From contig JADFMM010000025.1 in the NCBI GenBank assembly GCA_022563885.1, positions 1-38,307 of the forward strand: a stretch of 38,307 nt of DNA, written 5' to 3'. Under the pieces are notes generated by a model. The model saw only the letters and a list, made by a program, of their open reading frames with translations. It ran no database searches and was not told the DNA's origin. This DNA comes from Planctomycetota bacterium. Its GTDB lineage: Bacteria; Planctomycetota; Phycisphaerae; Sedimentisphaerales; Anaerobacaceae. Positions 26,898-34,688 of this stretch are shown piece after piece. Each line of letters begins with the position of its first letter. The first letter of the stretch is position 1. The position numbers and the translations under genes are program-made.

Positions 26898-28328
26898 ATG
26901 AGTCGTTGGATGAAGCTATTTGATGTCGTCGCGAAAGCGCTCGCGTGTGTCCTGTTGGTCAGTCTCACACATCCCCTCCTGGGGGAAGATTGGCCGACCT
27001 ACCAGCACGACAATCGAAGGAGCGGTGTGACTGGCGAACAACTCCCGTTTCCCTTGCAGCGAATCTGGCAGACTCGTCCCGTTGCCCCCAAAACCGCATG
27101 GTCCGGTCCGGCCAAATGGGATTCCTATGCCAACATGGTGAACCTCAAGTCCATGCGCAATTTCGATCCGGTGTTTTATACCACGGCCGCGCAAGGCTAC
27201 GCCTATTATGGCAGCTCGATCGATGATGCCGTTCATTGCCTGCAACTCGAGACGGGGCGCGAGGCATGGGTCTTCTTTACCAACGGTCCGGTTCGCCTAC
27301 CCCCTACGTTTTATCAGGGCAGACTACTCTTTGGCTCTGACGACGGATGTGTCTACTGTATCGATGCCCTCTCCGGGCAACAGCACTGGAAGGTCCGCAT
27401 GTCAGATTCGCAGCGCAAGGTCCCTAACAATGGCAAGCTGATTTCAATGTGGCCCTGCCGTACCGGCGTGCTGGTTCAGGGAAATGTCGCCTACTGCGCC
27501 GGCTCCTTGCTGCCCTGGAAAAGCACCTATCTGTTTGCGATCGATGTGGGTACGGGTACCTGGCAGGGTAGCGGTCAGTATAAGAGGACCTATGAGCAGA
27601 TGACCGCTCAGGGGGCCATGTTTGCCTCCGCTGAGCATCTCTACCTATCACAGGGCCGCCAAGCACCCTTGATGTTCGATCTGCAGACCGGGGACCTGCT
27701 TAAGACAGTGGGAAACTCAGGATTTGGAGGCGTGTATGGCCTGCTGGCCGATGATTCAACCTTTGTGCATGGACATGGTCAGAATCATGGTCCTGAGGGA
27801 GCGATGCGTTTCTTTTCAGGGAAAACCCAAGATCAGTTGTTGTCCTATCCCCTGGCAACCTCCATCGTGGTCAACGGCAATAGGATTTACGTCCATGCCG
27901 ATCGCGTCCTTCGGGCGATTGTGCGAGATGAGTACATGCAGCTCCAGGCAGAAAAGACGCAGGCGCAAGCGGATTTGAAAGCAGACAAAAAGAAACTGAA
28001 GCAACTCGAACCGAATCCGTCCCGGCAAGACCAGGCCGCGGAGCTTGAACAACGGATACGAGCCACCACTGAGGAGATCAAACGCATTGACCGACAGATA
28101 CCGTCCTGTTTCTTGTGGACTGTGAACAGTGACTGCCACTTGTCACTCATTCTCACGGGAAGGACCTTGATTGCAGGCGGGGAAGACAAGGTTAATGCCT
28201 ATGACGCACAGTCGGGTCAAGAGATCTGGACGACCCGAGTGTCCGGCAGGGCGTATGGCTTGACGGCATCACAGGGGTGCCTGATTGTCAGTACGGATAG
28301 GGGTCAGATTAGCTGTTTTGGTCAGTAA
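26898..28328 (+). CDS. Exported PQQ-like beta-propeller protein with coiled-coil insert
   Basis: A 476-residue protein starting at ATG 26898 (ATG 26907 is possible), with a signal region ALACVLLVSLTHPLLGED. The mature part opens with DWPTYQHDNRRSGVTGEQLP, the standard start of PQQ-like propellers, and shows repeated blades such as GRLLFGSDDGCVYCIDALSG and RTLIAGGEDKVNAYDAQSG. Residues about 345-400 are highly charged and heptad-like (QAEKTQAQADLKADKKKLKQ and following), a coiled coil inserted between blades. A signature RKVPNNGKLISMWP near residue 179 is repeated in the 28.8-kb protein. It lies 16 bases behind the FN3/methyltransferase-like/propeller gene and is almost certainly in one operon with it. 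Whether it binds PQQ or is a purely structural BamB-like propeller is not clear. Confidence 0.8.
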   Translation: MSRWMKLFDVVAKALACVLLVSLTHPLLGEDWPTYQHDNRRSGVTGEQLPFPLQRIWQTRPVAPKTAWSGPAKWDSYANMVNLKSMRNFDPVFYTTAAQGYAYYGSSIDDAVHCLQLETGREAWVFFTNGPVRLPPTFYQGRLLFGSDDGCVYCIDALSGQQHWKVRMSDSQRKVPNNGKLISMWPCRTGVLVQGNVAYCAGSLLPWKSTYLFAIDVGTGTWQGSGQYKRTYEQMTAQGAMFASAEHLYLSQGRQAPLMFDLQTGDLLKTVGNSGFGGVYGLLADDSTFVHGHGQNHGPEGAMRFFSGKTQDQLLSYPLATSIVVNGNRIYVHADRVLRAIVRDEYMQLQAEKTQAQADLKADKKKLKQLEPNPSRQDQAAELEQRIRATTEEIKRIDRQIPSCFLWTVNSDCHLSLILTGRTLIAGGEDKVNAYDAQSGQEIWTTRVSGRAYGLTASQGCLIVSTDRGQISCFGQ

Positions 28329-28332
28329 AGGA

Positions 28333-28728
28333 ATGAATAGGCCTTTGGAGGAGTGGGGTCACTGGAAATTGGAACGCTTCAGTGGCTACGTCGATTACCA
28401 AAAGACCGTTGAACTCGGTCACCATCAAGGCCGAGTCATCCTGGACCTCGGCGAAGTACATCATCTCGCCCATGTCTGGATCAATGGCGTCGACGTGGGT
28501 AGCCGGCTCTGGCCTCCGTTCGAGTTCGAAATCACCCGGTATCTGCAAACCGGCAGCAATACCGTTAGAGTCCGAGTGGGCAACCTGACCAACAACAACC
28601 ACGGTCAGAACGTCAAATCCGGTCTGTTCGGGCCGGTTCGTATCATACTTGAAGAGCCGGTCGAAGCCCGATCGAATCCTCCGACAGGCTCCTGGATTGA
28701 TCTTGCACGTCTTGAATCTCATAGATAG
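28333..28728 (+). CDS. Orphan glycoside-hydrolase-type sugar-binding domain (possible remnant)
   Basis: A 131-residue frame starting four bases after the propeller gene stop. The AAAGGA before ATG 28333 touches the start, so initiation is uncertain; the frame is open further upstream without a better start. The sequence GYVDYQKTVELG, VILDLGEVHHLAHVWINGVD, GSRLWPPFEFEITRYLQTG and NTVRVRVGNLTNN matches the jelly-roll sugar-binding domain of GH2 and the C-terminus of GH106-type (alpha-L-rhamnosidase) enzymes. There is no signal peptide and no catalytic domain, so it is either a remnant of a lost glycoside hydrolase or a small accessory protein. The frame is intact across the whole domain, which argues against long decay. 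Confidence 0.55.
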   Translation: MNRPLEEWGHWKLERFSGYVDYQKTVELGHHQGRVILDLGEVHHLAHVWINGVDVGSRLWPPFEFEITRYLQTGSNTVRVRVGNLTNNNHGQNVKSGLFGPVRIILEEPVEARSNPPTGSWIDLARLESHR

Positions 28729-28836
28729 CATGGGGCATTGGCTTTGCAAGCGGTTGGCTGTTCTCATGCGACCTTTGTGTGAATAGACCGACCAACCGGG
28801 AGGCAAAACATCAACAAACTCTAAAGGAGACGGCAG

Positions 28837-31830
28837 ATGGTCAGCAAAAAAGGGTACCAGTCTCGTGTGGGTTGTATGTTCTTGGTTCTTGTCAGCGCCG
28901 CGTGGGGGGCGGATGATTCCGCGGTGAAATTCAGGACTACCCTAGACAGGCTCGATATCAAACGAGATATCTGCGTGGTCCTAGGAATGCCGCCGACGGA
29001 ACTGCGACCTTCCCTGCTCGATTTTATCCTCGAAAGAGAGTTGACCGTCTATTTCCAGTCACCCGATAGGGATGAAACGAACACCCTGCGCGAAGCAGCC
29101 GATAGGCGGGGGCTTCTCGGCACACGTATTTTCGTTGAAGAGGGAGATTGGAAGTCCATTGGCCTGGCCACCAACCTTGCGGGCTTGGTGCTGGTTTCGG
29201 CATCTGCCCAGGACAGAGTCACAGACGAAGAACTGCTGCGCGTAGTACACCCCGGAGGCAAGATCATCACGGGTCTCAGAGAGATCACCAAGGCGCGCCC
29301 AAGCGATACCGACAGTTGGAGTCATCCCCATCATGGCCCGGACAATAATCCCCAATCCACCGATCAACGGGCACGCGCGCCCTACCTGACGCAGTTTTTG
29401 GCCGATCCGTTGTTCTGTCCCATGCCGGAAGTCTCGGTGGCCGCCGGAGGCAGGGTCTTTCGGGCCTTCGGGCACATTGCCCACAAGGCCAATCAGAACG
29501 CCATGCTGAATACCTTGATAGGTGTCAACGCGTACAACGGCATGATCCTCTGGCAGCGCAAACTGCAAGAGGGATTCATGATTCATCGCAACACCATGAT
29601 CGCGACACCGGAAACCCTGTACATGGCGGACGCCGAATCCTGTAAGCTGATTGACACGGCAACCGGGAACGTCAAGGGCAGCATCGTCATTCCACCGGGA
29701 GTCGCGGATGGACAGGTGTGGAAGTGGATGGCCATGGAAGAGGGCATACTTTATGCCCTGATTGGAGGGGATGAGGCCTCTATTGAAACGCAGCCCTCGA
29801 ACAGACCGGGCTTGGGCCACTGGCCCTGGGGCATGTGGCAGGGGCACGACTACAAAGATCCCCAGACAAACTTCGGATCAGGACGGACCTTCGTCGCCAT
29901 CGATCCCGGTACCGGTAAGATTCTCTGGAAGTACACAAGTGAAGACTATTGGGACAGTCGAGGCGTCTGCATGAAGGACGGACGGATCTACTGCTACAGT
30001 CCCGAAAAACACCTTGCCTGTCTAGACACCCAAAAGCGAGAGTTGGTCTGGCAAAACTCTGATGCCGATCTCCTCGAGGCGATTGGCAAGCATGGACGCG
30101 CTCAACACTATTTCACCGGCTACGCCACAACCGCCTACATGAAGTGTAACGATGACTACATCTTCTTCGCCGGCCCGCAACGCGATCGGCTCGTGGTGGC
30201 CAGCGCCGAGAATGGATGCCTCCTCTGGCAGAAGCAGGGGGGCAATCTTCAGTTGGTATTGAGGGAGGACGGAGTCTACGCCGCAGGCCCCAAGGGAGCG
30301 GGCGCCATATACGCCTATGAAACCGGAGAGGTCATCGCCCAACTGCCCAATCGTCGCGCCTGCACCCGGGCGACCGGGAGTATCGATAGCGTCTTCTTCA
30401 GAACGCCGGGCGGGACCGTGCGCCTCGATACGGCTTCCAACACGGCACAGCACATCGCGCCGATGCGTCCTCCCTGCCAGGACGGCGTGATCATTTCCGA
30501 CGGACACCTCTACTGGGGTCCCTGGATGTGTGGTTGCCAGTTGTCTCTCTACGGTCACATAGCGCTGGCGCCAGCCGAGAACTTCGATTTTCGACCGGCC
30601 GTGGACGATGCCAGACTGGAGAGGGGCCCAGGTGACGTCGAGTCGGTAGCAGATTTCAACATCGACGCCACAGATTGGACCACCTATCTCGGTAATAACC
30701 AACGCATGCCCCAGACAGACATCACCATTCCGCGCCATGTAGAATTGAAGTGGCAATTTGATTCGTCTACCGCCATGCCGACTGCCCCGGTGGTGGCAGG
30801 CAATACGGTGTTTGTCTGCGATCGCAAGGGTGTGGTCCAGGCGATCGACGCCCAGGGGCAAGAGATATGGAAGGCCTTCACAGGTGGGGCCATCTACTTT
30901 CCGCCGGTTGTCGCACAGGGGAGGGTTTATGTCGGCTCCGCAGACGGGTGGGTGTATGCATTGGAGGCCAAAACGGGGAGACGCTTGTGGCGTTTTAGGG
31001 TCGGCCCTTCGGCGCGTCGGATTCCCGTCTATGGAAAACTCATCTCCACCTGGCCGGTAGCGGGGGGCGTGGTCGTGCAGGATGGCGTGGTATTCGCTGC
31101 CGCGGGCATTGCCCATTACGACGGCACCTATGTCGTTGCTCTGGATGCAGTGACAGGGAAAGTCAAGTGGTATAACGACACATCGGGGACCCTCTCCGAA
31201 AAGGTCAATAGTGGTATCAGTTTGCAGGGCCACCTGTGGATACAAGATAACGAACTCCGTTTCACCGGGGGCGGCGTCTATGAAATGGCCCGCTATGCCT
31301 TGGATACCGGCAAGTGTCTCAACACGCCCCACGAGGGACTCAACTCTAAGTTTCACACCGCGTTTTATGCCTATTTTCCGGAGTACGGGCAATATCCGTC
31401 ACTCCACTATGGATACCCCGACGGCAATCTCCTTCAGTACAATCCGAGCTACGAAGGGAGCCGGCACAGCACCCTGGCGCTCAAGGGACCGATCCTAAAA
31501 TCGGCCGCGAACCAGGCCAAGCCCACAGGGCTTTCGGATCGCCCCAGGGACGGAGCCAGAAGAGCGCCTCAGCGCAACACGCTCTGGCAGGAGGAGCCCG
31601 GCATCCGTTACAAGGGATTTGTAGTGACTTCCGATGTCCTGCTCGCCGCAACCGTCACGAGCACAGACGGCGGGGTCGCCTCCTCCTTGGTGGCGATTCA
31701 GATCGAGGATGGCAAGACGATTTGGCGCCAGGAGTTGCCTGCCCCCGTGGTCAAGGGCGGCATTGCTGTGGACAGCCAGGCACGCATTGTGGTGGCTCTA
31801 GAGAACGGACAAGTTGTTTGTCTGCAGTGA
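28837..31830 (+). CDS. Exported methyltransferase-like domain plus double PQQ-like propeller
   Basis: A 997-residue protein with AAAGGAG before ATG 28837 and a short signal (VGCMFLVLVSAAWGADD). Residues about 45-150 follow the layout of the methyltransferase-like domain at 24.6 kb but are more decayed: ICVVLGMPPTELRPSLLDFI, LTVYFQSPDRDETNTLREAA, GLLGTRIFVEEG, LATNLAGLVLVSA, VVHPGGKIITGL. The glycine-rich SAM loop is gone. A first propeller follows at about 185-590 (IGVNAYNGMILWQRKL, GTGKILWKYTSEDYWDSRG), ending in C565-G-C567. A second propeller at about 615-997 has GRVYVGSADGWVYALEAKTG and the signature RRIPVYGKLISTWP, shared with the 26.9-kb protein. It looks like a composite of the two upstream genes and is the likely core of the cluster. 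Substrate and cofactor are unknown. Confidence 0.78.
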   Translation: MVSKKGYQSRVGCMFLVLVSAAWGADDSAVKFRTTLDRLDIKRDICVVLGMPPTELRPSLLDFILERELTVYFQSPDRDETNTLREAADRRGLLGTRIFVEEGDWKSIGLATNLAGLVLVSASAQDRVTDEELLRVVHPGGKIITGLREITKARPSDTDSWSHPHHGPDNNPQSTDQRARAPYLTQFLADPLFCPMPEVSVAAGGRVFRAFGHIAHKANQNAMLNTLIGVNAYNGMILWQRKLQEGFMIHRNTMIATPETLYMADAESCKLIDTATGNVKGSIVIPPGVADGQVWKWMAMEEGILYALIGGDEASIETQPSNRPGLGHWPWGMWQGHDYKDPQTNFGSGRTFVAIDPGTGKILWKYTSEDYWDSRGVCMKDGRIYCYSPEKHLACLDTQKRELVWQNSDADLLEAIGKHGRAQHYFTGYATTAYMKCNDDYIFFAGPQRDRLVVASAENGCLLWQKQGGNLQLVLREDGVYAAGPKGAGAIYAYETGEVIAQLPNRRACTRATGSIDSVFFRTPGGTVRLDTASNTAQHIAPMRPPCQDGVIISDGHLYWGPWMCGCQLSLYGHIALAPAENFDFRPAVDDARLERGPGDVESVADFNIDATDWTTYLGNNQRMPQTDITIPRHVELKWQFDSSTAMPTAPVVAGNTVFVCDRKGVVQAIDAQGQEIWKAFTGGAIYFPPVVAQGRVYVGSADGWVYALEAKTGRRLWRFRVGPSARRIPVYGKLISTWPVAGGVVVQDGVVFAAAGIAHYDGTYVVALDAVTGKVKWYNDTSGTLSEKVNSGISLQGHLWIQDNELRFTGGGVYEMARYALDTGKCLNTPHEGLNSKFHTAFYAYFPEYGQYPSLHYGYPDGNLLQYNPSYEGSRHSTLALKGPILKSAANQAKPTGLSDRPRDGARRAPQRNTLWQEEPGIRYKGFVVTSDVLLAATVTSTDGGVASSLVAIQIEDGKTIWRQELPAPVVKGGIAVDSQARIVVALENGQVVCLQ

Positions 31831-31928
31831 TCAAGTAATCAGTCCCTAGCCTAATCCGATCGCTGATTACAAAGCCGTTCGAGTCTCGAATGTTTCGCGT
31901 TACCTTGCGCAACTCAAACGAACATGGC

Positions 31929-31958
31929 TGTGCTTGTCAACCGCCAATGGGACCATCG
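31929..31958 (+). repeat. Left terminal inverted repeat of the decayed IS
   Basis: The first 20 bases pair perfectly with 33041-33060. After one mismatch six more bases pair (GGACCA-type), giving 26-27 of 30. Confidence 0.75.
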
Positions 31959-32091
31959 TGATACCTTAACATCATAGCTTATAGGCGTTTAGGCGTCCAT
32001 GACGCCCGTTGGCGTTTTTGCCCCCGCCCCGCTACAATTATGCTCTCAAAGATGGTATTTCTTCACTTTGAAGGAGGATTAAACGAGCGTA

Positions 32092-32844
32092 ATGGACAAG
32101 AACCTCGACATCATCACCTATGCCGTTTCGTTAATCATCAAGGCGGCCATTATGGCCTCGCGATTCTCAGGCAGGGCTCGTAAGCGAAGCCTCAAACGCC
32201 TTGCAACCATGGACGGCGACACCAAAGACAAGGAATGCCTCTTCCTAAAAGACAAGGTCTATCTGCTCGAAATGCAGGTCTCTATTTTTCAGAAGCGAAT
32301 CAAATAGCAGCAGAAAAAGCCCCGCTACACCATGCGGGAACGGTTGTTCATACTCTGGCATATGTCTGTAACTCCACTGGAAGGACCCAGGACTGGATGG
32401 ATCAATAATGCCCTGGAAAGTGCCATTGAAACGCATGGAGCACCCAAACACATTGTCTCAGACCAGGTAAGGGTCTATACGGGAGAGGTCTTTGCGAAAT
32501 TGCTGGAGCAACGGAACATAAAGGCACGTCTGGGAGTTCTAGGAAAAAATGGACCCATTTCAGTCACAGAGAGAGTGATCAAAACCTTAAAATATGAATG
32601 GCTCAAACGTGTGCCGATCATCAAGGACTTTGACCATCTAACCGAGCTGTGTCGTGAGTTTGAGAGCTTGTGTAATACGTGGCGCCCTCACATGGGTTTG
32701 GAAGGCTTTCGGCCTGGTGATGTCTATAACCAAGGAAAGCCAATGAAACCTGATCGTAACTCGAAATCGGTTCCGAGCAATATCGAACGACATCTGTTCC
32801 GCGAGACAAGAGTCACTGGGTATCGCCTGAAAAGTGTTGCCTAG
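32092..32844 (+). pseudogene. Integrase-core (DDE) transposase remnant
   Basis: Two pieces lie in one frame. The first (32092-32307) ends at an in-frame TAG; the frame resumes as QQKKPRYTMRERLFILWHM, the usual start of this transposase type. It then jumps to the second half of the catalytic core: PLEGPRTGWINNALESAIE, HGAPKHIVSDQVRVYTGEVF, ISVTERVIKTLKYEWLKRVP and a closing NTWRPHMGLEGFRPGDVY. The second aspartate (SDQ) and the glutamate (TERVIKTLKYE) of the D-D-E triad are present, but the part carrying the first aspartate is missing. So an internal deletion as well as a stop has killed it. The element ends at the inverted repeats around it. Confidence 0.8.
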
Positions 32845-32952
32845 GTTCCTACCCTGCATATGCCCCCCCCCGGTCTCGTCAACACGGACATGGTCCATCG
32901 ATGAGGCAGTAATCCTGAAAATGTCTGTACAATTCAGGGCTCATTGGCAAGC

Positions 32953-32985
32953 ATCGGGACAACAGACTCACCAATGTTGTCCGAT
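32953..32985. repeat. Hairpin inside the decayed IS
   Basis: ATCGGGACAACA (32953-32964) pairs with TGTTGTCCGAT (32975-32985) with one bulged G and a 10-base loop. It lies between the transposase remnant and the right terminal repeat, so it may be a sub-terminal element or the transposase terminator, although it lacks a T-run. Confidence 0.5.
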
Positions 32986-33030
32986 TTACGAATGTTTCAA
33001 AGAGCCTGCATGCTGTATTATGTGGCGCAG

Positions 33031-33060
33031 CCGTGGTCCGATTGGCGGTTGACAAGCACA
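33031..33060 (-). repeat. Right terminal inverted repeat of the decayed IS
   Basis: Inverted copy of 31929-31958; the outer 20 bases are a perfect match, ending in CA at 33060. Confidence 0.75.
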
Positions 33061-33135
33061 CACGCCACCACATCTCCTTGCGTGTCAACGGCCGCTAGAA
33101 CTCGATAACATTACACTGGCGAAATAAATAATCGA

Positions 33136-33846
33136 TCAGGCTCGGGCATTTTTGACGGTTTCGTAGGCTTCGTTTATCTTTGCGACTTGCTCGTTTGCAA
33201 ATTTCATGAACTCGTCCGGGAGGCCCTTTGAGACGAGCTTGTCGGGATGGAACTGGATGCACTTCTCGCGGTAAACTTTCTTGATTTCAGAATCTGGCAT
33301 CTCCGGTGTGCATTCGAGTGTCGTGTACGCGTCGTCGAGATTGTTTGAGCGGCCTCCCAGCAGGACATCCACCGTGCCCGGTTGCAGTCGGAACGCGTGC
33401 TCCATCTGCTGAAGGATTTCACGCTCGTTGGGGTGGATCACGCCGTCGGCCTGTGCGACAGCATGCAGCGCAGCGATAAAGGTCATGCCGATTTGACGGT
33501 CATACCGAATGGCTGCGGCGAGCTGGTTAATATAGTCGGCGGCGCTATGGTGGTCGTCTATGGCTTGGTGGAAAATATTAATGGCGGCCTCGCGCATTCT
33601 CGGTGTGTACCCGAGTCGGGCGATGATATGCTCAACCGCGTTGATCTCCACCTTGGAGACTACCCCGTCGGTCTTCGCCATTTTGGCCAGACAGCCGAAA
33701 AAAGCCACCTGAATTATCATTGCGGCATTCTGCACGCGTGATATCCCTTTGTCAAACTGATGCCCGAGTCCAACCCCGATTGCCGCACCCCAGGGACCCA
33801 GGAAGGCGCCCAGCACACCGCCAACTAATTTACCTGTCCATGCCAT
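33136..33846 (-). CDS. djlA: DjlA-like co-chaperone (TerB-like plus J domain)
   Basis: A 236-residue protein. The glycine-rich N-terminus (VGGVLGAFLGPWGAAIGVGLG, with GxxxG spacing) resembles the membrane-associated start of DjlA. Residues about 42-155 form a TerB-like helical domain (CLAKMAKTDGVVSKVEINAV, AVAQADGVIHPNEREIL) with acidic metal-binding-like positions repeated in each half. The C-terminus (about 169-235) is a J domain: DAYTTLECTPEMPDSEIKKV, the catalytic H200-P201-D202 and KINEAYETVK. It should stimulate the ATPase of a DnaK. All domains are complete, so this is an intact gene surrounded by transposon debris. No convincing binding site precedes the ATG at 33846 apart from GGA about 12 bases upstream. 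Confidence 0.85.
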   Translation of the reverse strand: MAWTGKLVGGVLGAFLGPWGAAIGVGLGHQFDKGISRVQNAAMIIQVAFFGCLAKMAKTDGVVSKVEINAVEHIIARLGYTPRMREAAINIFHQAIDDHHSAADYINQLAAAIRYDRQIGMTFIAALHAVAQADGVIHPNEREILQQMEHAFRLQPGTVDVLLGGRSNNLDDAYTTLECTPEMPDSEIKKVYREKCIQFHPDKLVSKGLPDEFMKFANEQVAKINEAYETVKNARA

Positions 33847-33916
33847 GCTTAATATTCCAAAAATATATAGTTACCCAGAATTGTGGTCGGTACCATACCA
33901 TTAAATTACTAAAATA

Positions 33917-34336
33917 TCAACCGTCTGTGATCTCTAGAAACAGACTCTTACGGGCACGGTTGTAAGTACCGTTTTCCTTGTAGAAAGCCACCTTCACTAT
34001 CGACAAGAATCTTTGCACCTGTTTCATGTAGGTCCCATCTGGTTGAAGTTTGATAGGAGCATAAAAGACCTTCCTGGTTGAAAGCCCTATAACAAAGAAC
34101 ACTGTACAGCGGATTGGTTTGTGGCGTACAAGAAGCTCAATGGTGAAGAAGTCACAGGCGGCTAGCACGTCCCAATGACTCTTGACAAACTCATGCAAGC
34201 GAGCACCCGTCCCTTTTGTCAGAGGCAGAAGGAATTCGTACTTCCGGTTGCCCTGATTGATCATGGTGCCACCAAAACTGTCGATTTCGGATATGGTCGG
34301 CATATTGAAGGGCTGAACTGTGACCCGGATATTCAA
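33917..34336 (-). pseudogene. Second integrase-core transposase fragment
   Basis: Reverse-strand open stretch of 139 codons. The central part (about 34216-34009) reads KGTGARLHEFVKSHWDVLAA, CDFFTIELLVRHKPIRCTVF, FVIGLSTRKVFYAPI and PDGTYMKQVQRFL. This is the beginning of an integrase catalytic core, with the first catalytic aspartate in ACDFFT. The remaining core with the second aspartate and glutamate is absent, and sequence after QRFL no longer resembles the family. The N-terminal 40 codons are also unlike it. It carries the core half missing from the remnant at 32.3 kb but appears to come from a different transposase. Confidence 0.6.
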
Positions 34337-34354
34337 GCAATTTCCTCGCTTGCG

Positions 34355-34501
34355 AGTCAGGCCCTATTGGGGCAATCATTTCTGGGCTCCAGGCTATTGG
34401 TTGATACGGTCGGCTTGGACCCCGAAATGATCCGTAAGTACGTGCGATACCAGGAGAAAAAAGAGCGTCGTGAAGAGCAGTTGAAATTCAACTTTGAGTA
34501 A
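34355..34501 (+). pseudogene. C-terminal scrap of an IS200/IS605-like transposase
   Basis: The frame ending at 34501 encodes GSRLLVDTVGLDPEMIRKYV followed by RYQEKKERREEQL and KFNFE. The pattern VxTVGxDxEMIRKYVxxQE resembles the last helix of Y1 (IS200/IS605 TnpA) transposases. The catalytic HUH and tyrosine region is not present, and upstream codons in the same frame (from 34175) lie opposite the integrase fragment and are not family-like. A cluster of hairpins directly after the stop is consistent with an IS200/IS605-type right end. The assignment is tentative. Confidence 0.4.
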
Positions 34502-34513
34502 CAAGAGCCCACC

Positions 34514-34560
34514 GGGGCAACTCATTTTGCCCCCTCTGGGGGCTACGTGCAATGCCACGT
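34514..34560. repeat. Cluster of three overlapping hairpins
   Basis: GGGGCAA (34514-34520) pairs with TTGCCCC (34527-34533); GCCCCC pairs with GGGGGC around TCT (34529-34543); ACGTG pairs with CACGT around CAATGC (about 34545-34560). The first two share bases and could be alternative folds. Position just after the IS200-like remnant suggests its right end; a terminator is the alternative. Confidence 0.55.
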
Positions 34561-34601
34561 CCTCTGGGCGTGGTTGTTTACTTTATAACAAATAAACATA
34601 C

Positions 34602-34688
34602 TATAAGTATACTAACGTAAATTAATTTAAACCATCTTCGGGAATAATCTAAATTTGTGCGGCTAGATTAACCGAAAGTATACTTATA
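34602..34688 (+). promoter_or_regulatory. AbiE operator: inverted repeats around the promoter
   Basis: TATAAGTATACT (34602-34613) and AGTATACTTATA (34677-34688) are perfect inverted copies, each built around the palindrome AGTATACT. The second copy ends one base before the antitoxin ATG. AbiEi antitoxins are known to bind two inverted repeats in their own promoter and repress the operon, so these are very likely the operator sites. The AT-rich stretch between them should hold the promoter. No Shine-Dalgarno sequence is visible, so translation may be leaderless or weak. Confidence 0.65.

Larger units (their letters stand above)
31929..33060. mobile_element. Decayed insertion sequence with terminal inverted repeats
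   Basis: The ends match as inverted repeats: 31929-31948 (TGTGCTTGTCAACCGCC...) is perfectly complementary to 33041-33060, and the match continues with few mismatches to 31958/33031. The element is 1132 bases and begins TG and ends CA, like many insertion sequences. It encloses a broken integrase-core transposase. No target-site duplication is visible in the flanking bases, as expected for an old or rearranged copy. Confidence 0.75.

Noticed and set aside
30022-31392. 456-codon reverse-strand open frame
   Set aside because: It lies wholly inside the 28.8-kb propeller gene, has no binding site, and its composition is that of a shadow of the forward frame.
31875-31900. GTTCGAGTC resembling a tRNA T-arm
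   Set aside because: No acceptor, D or anticodon arm can be built around it.
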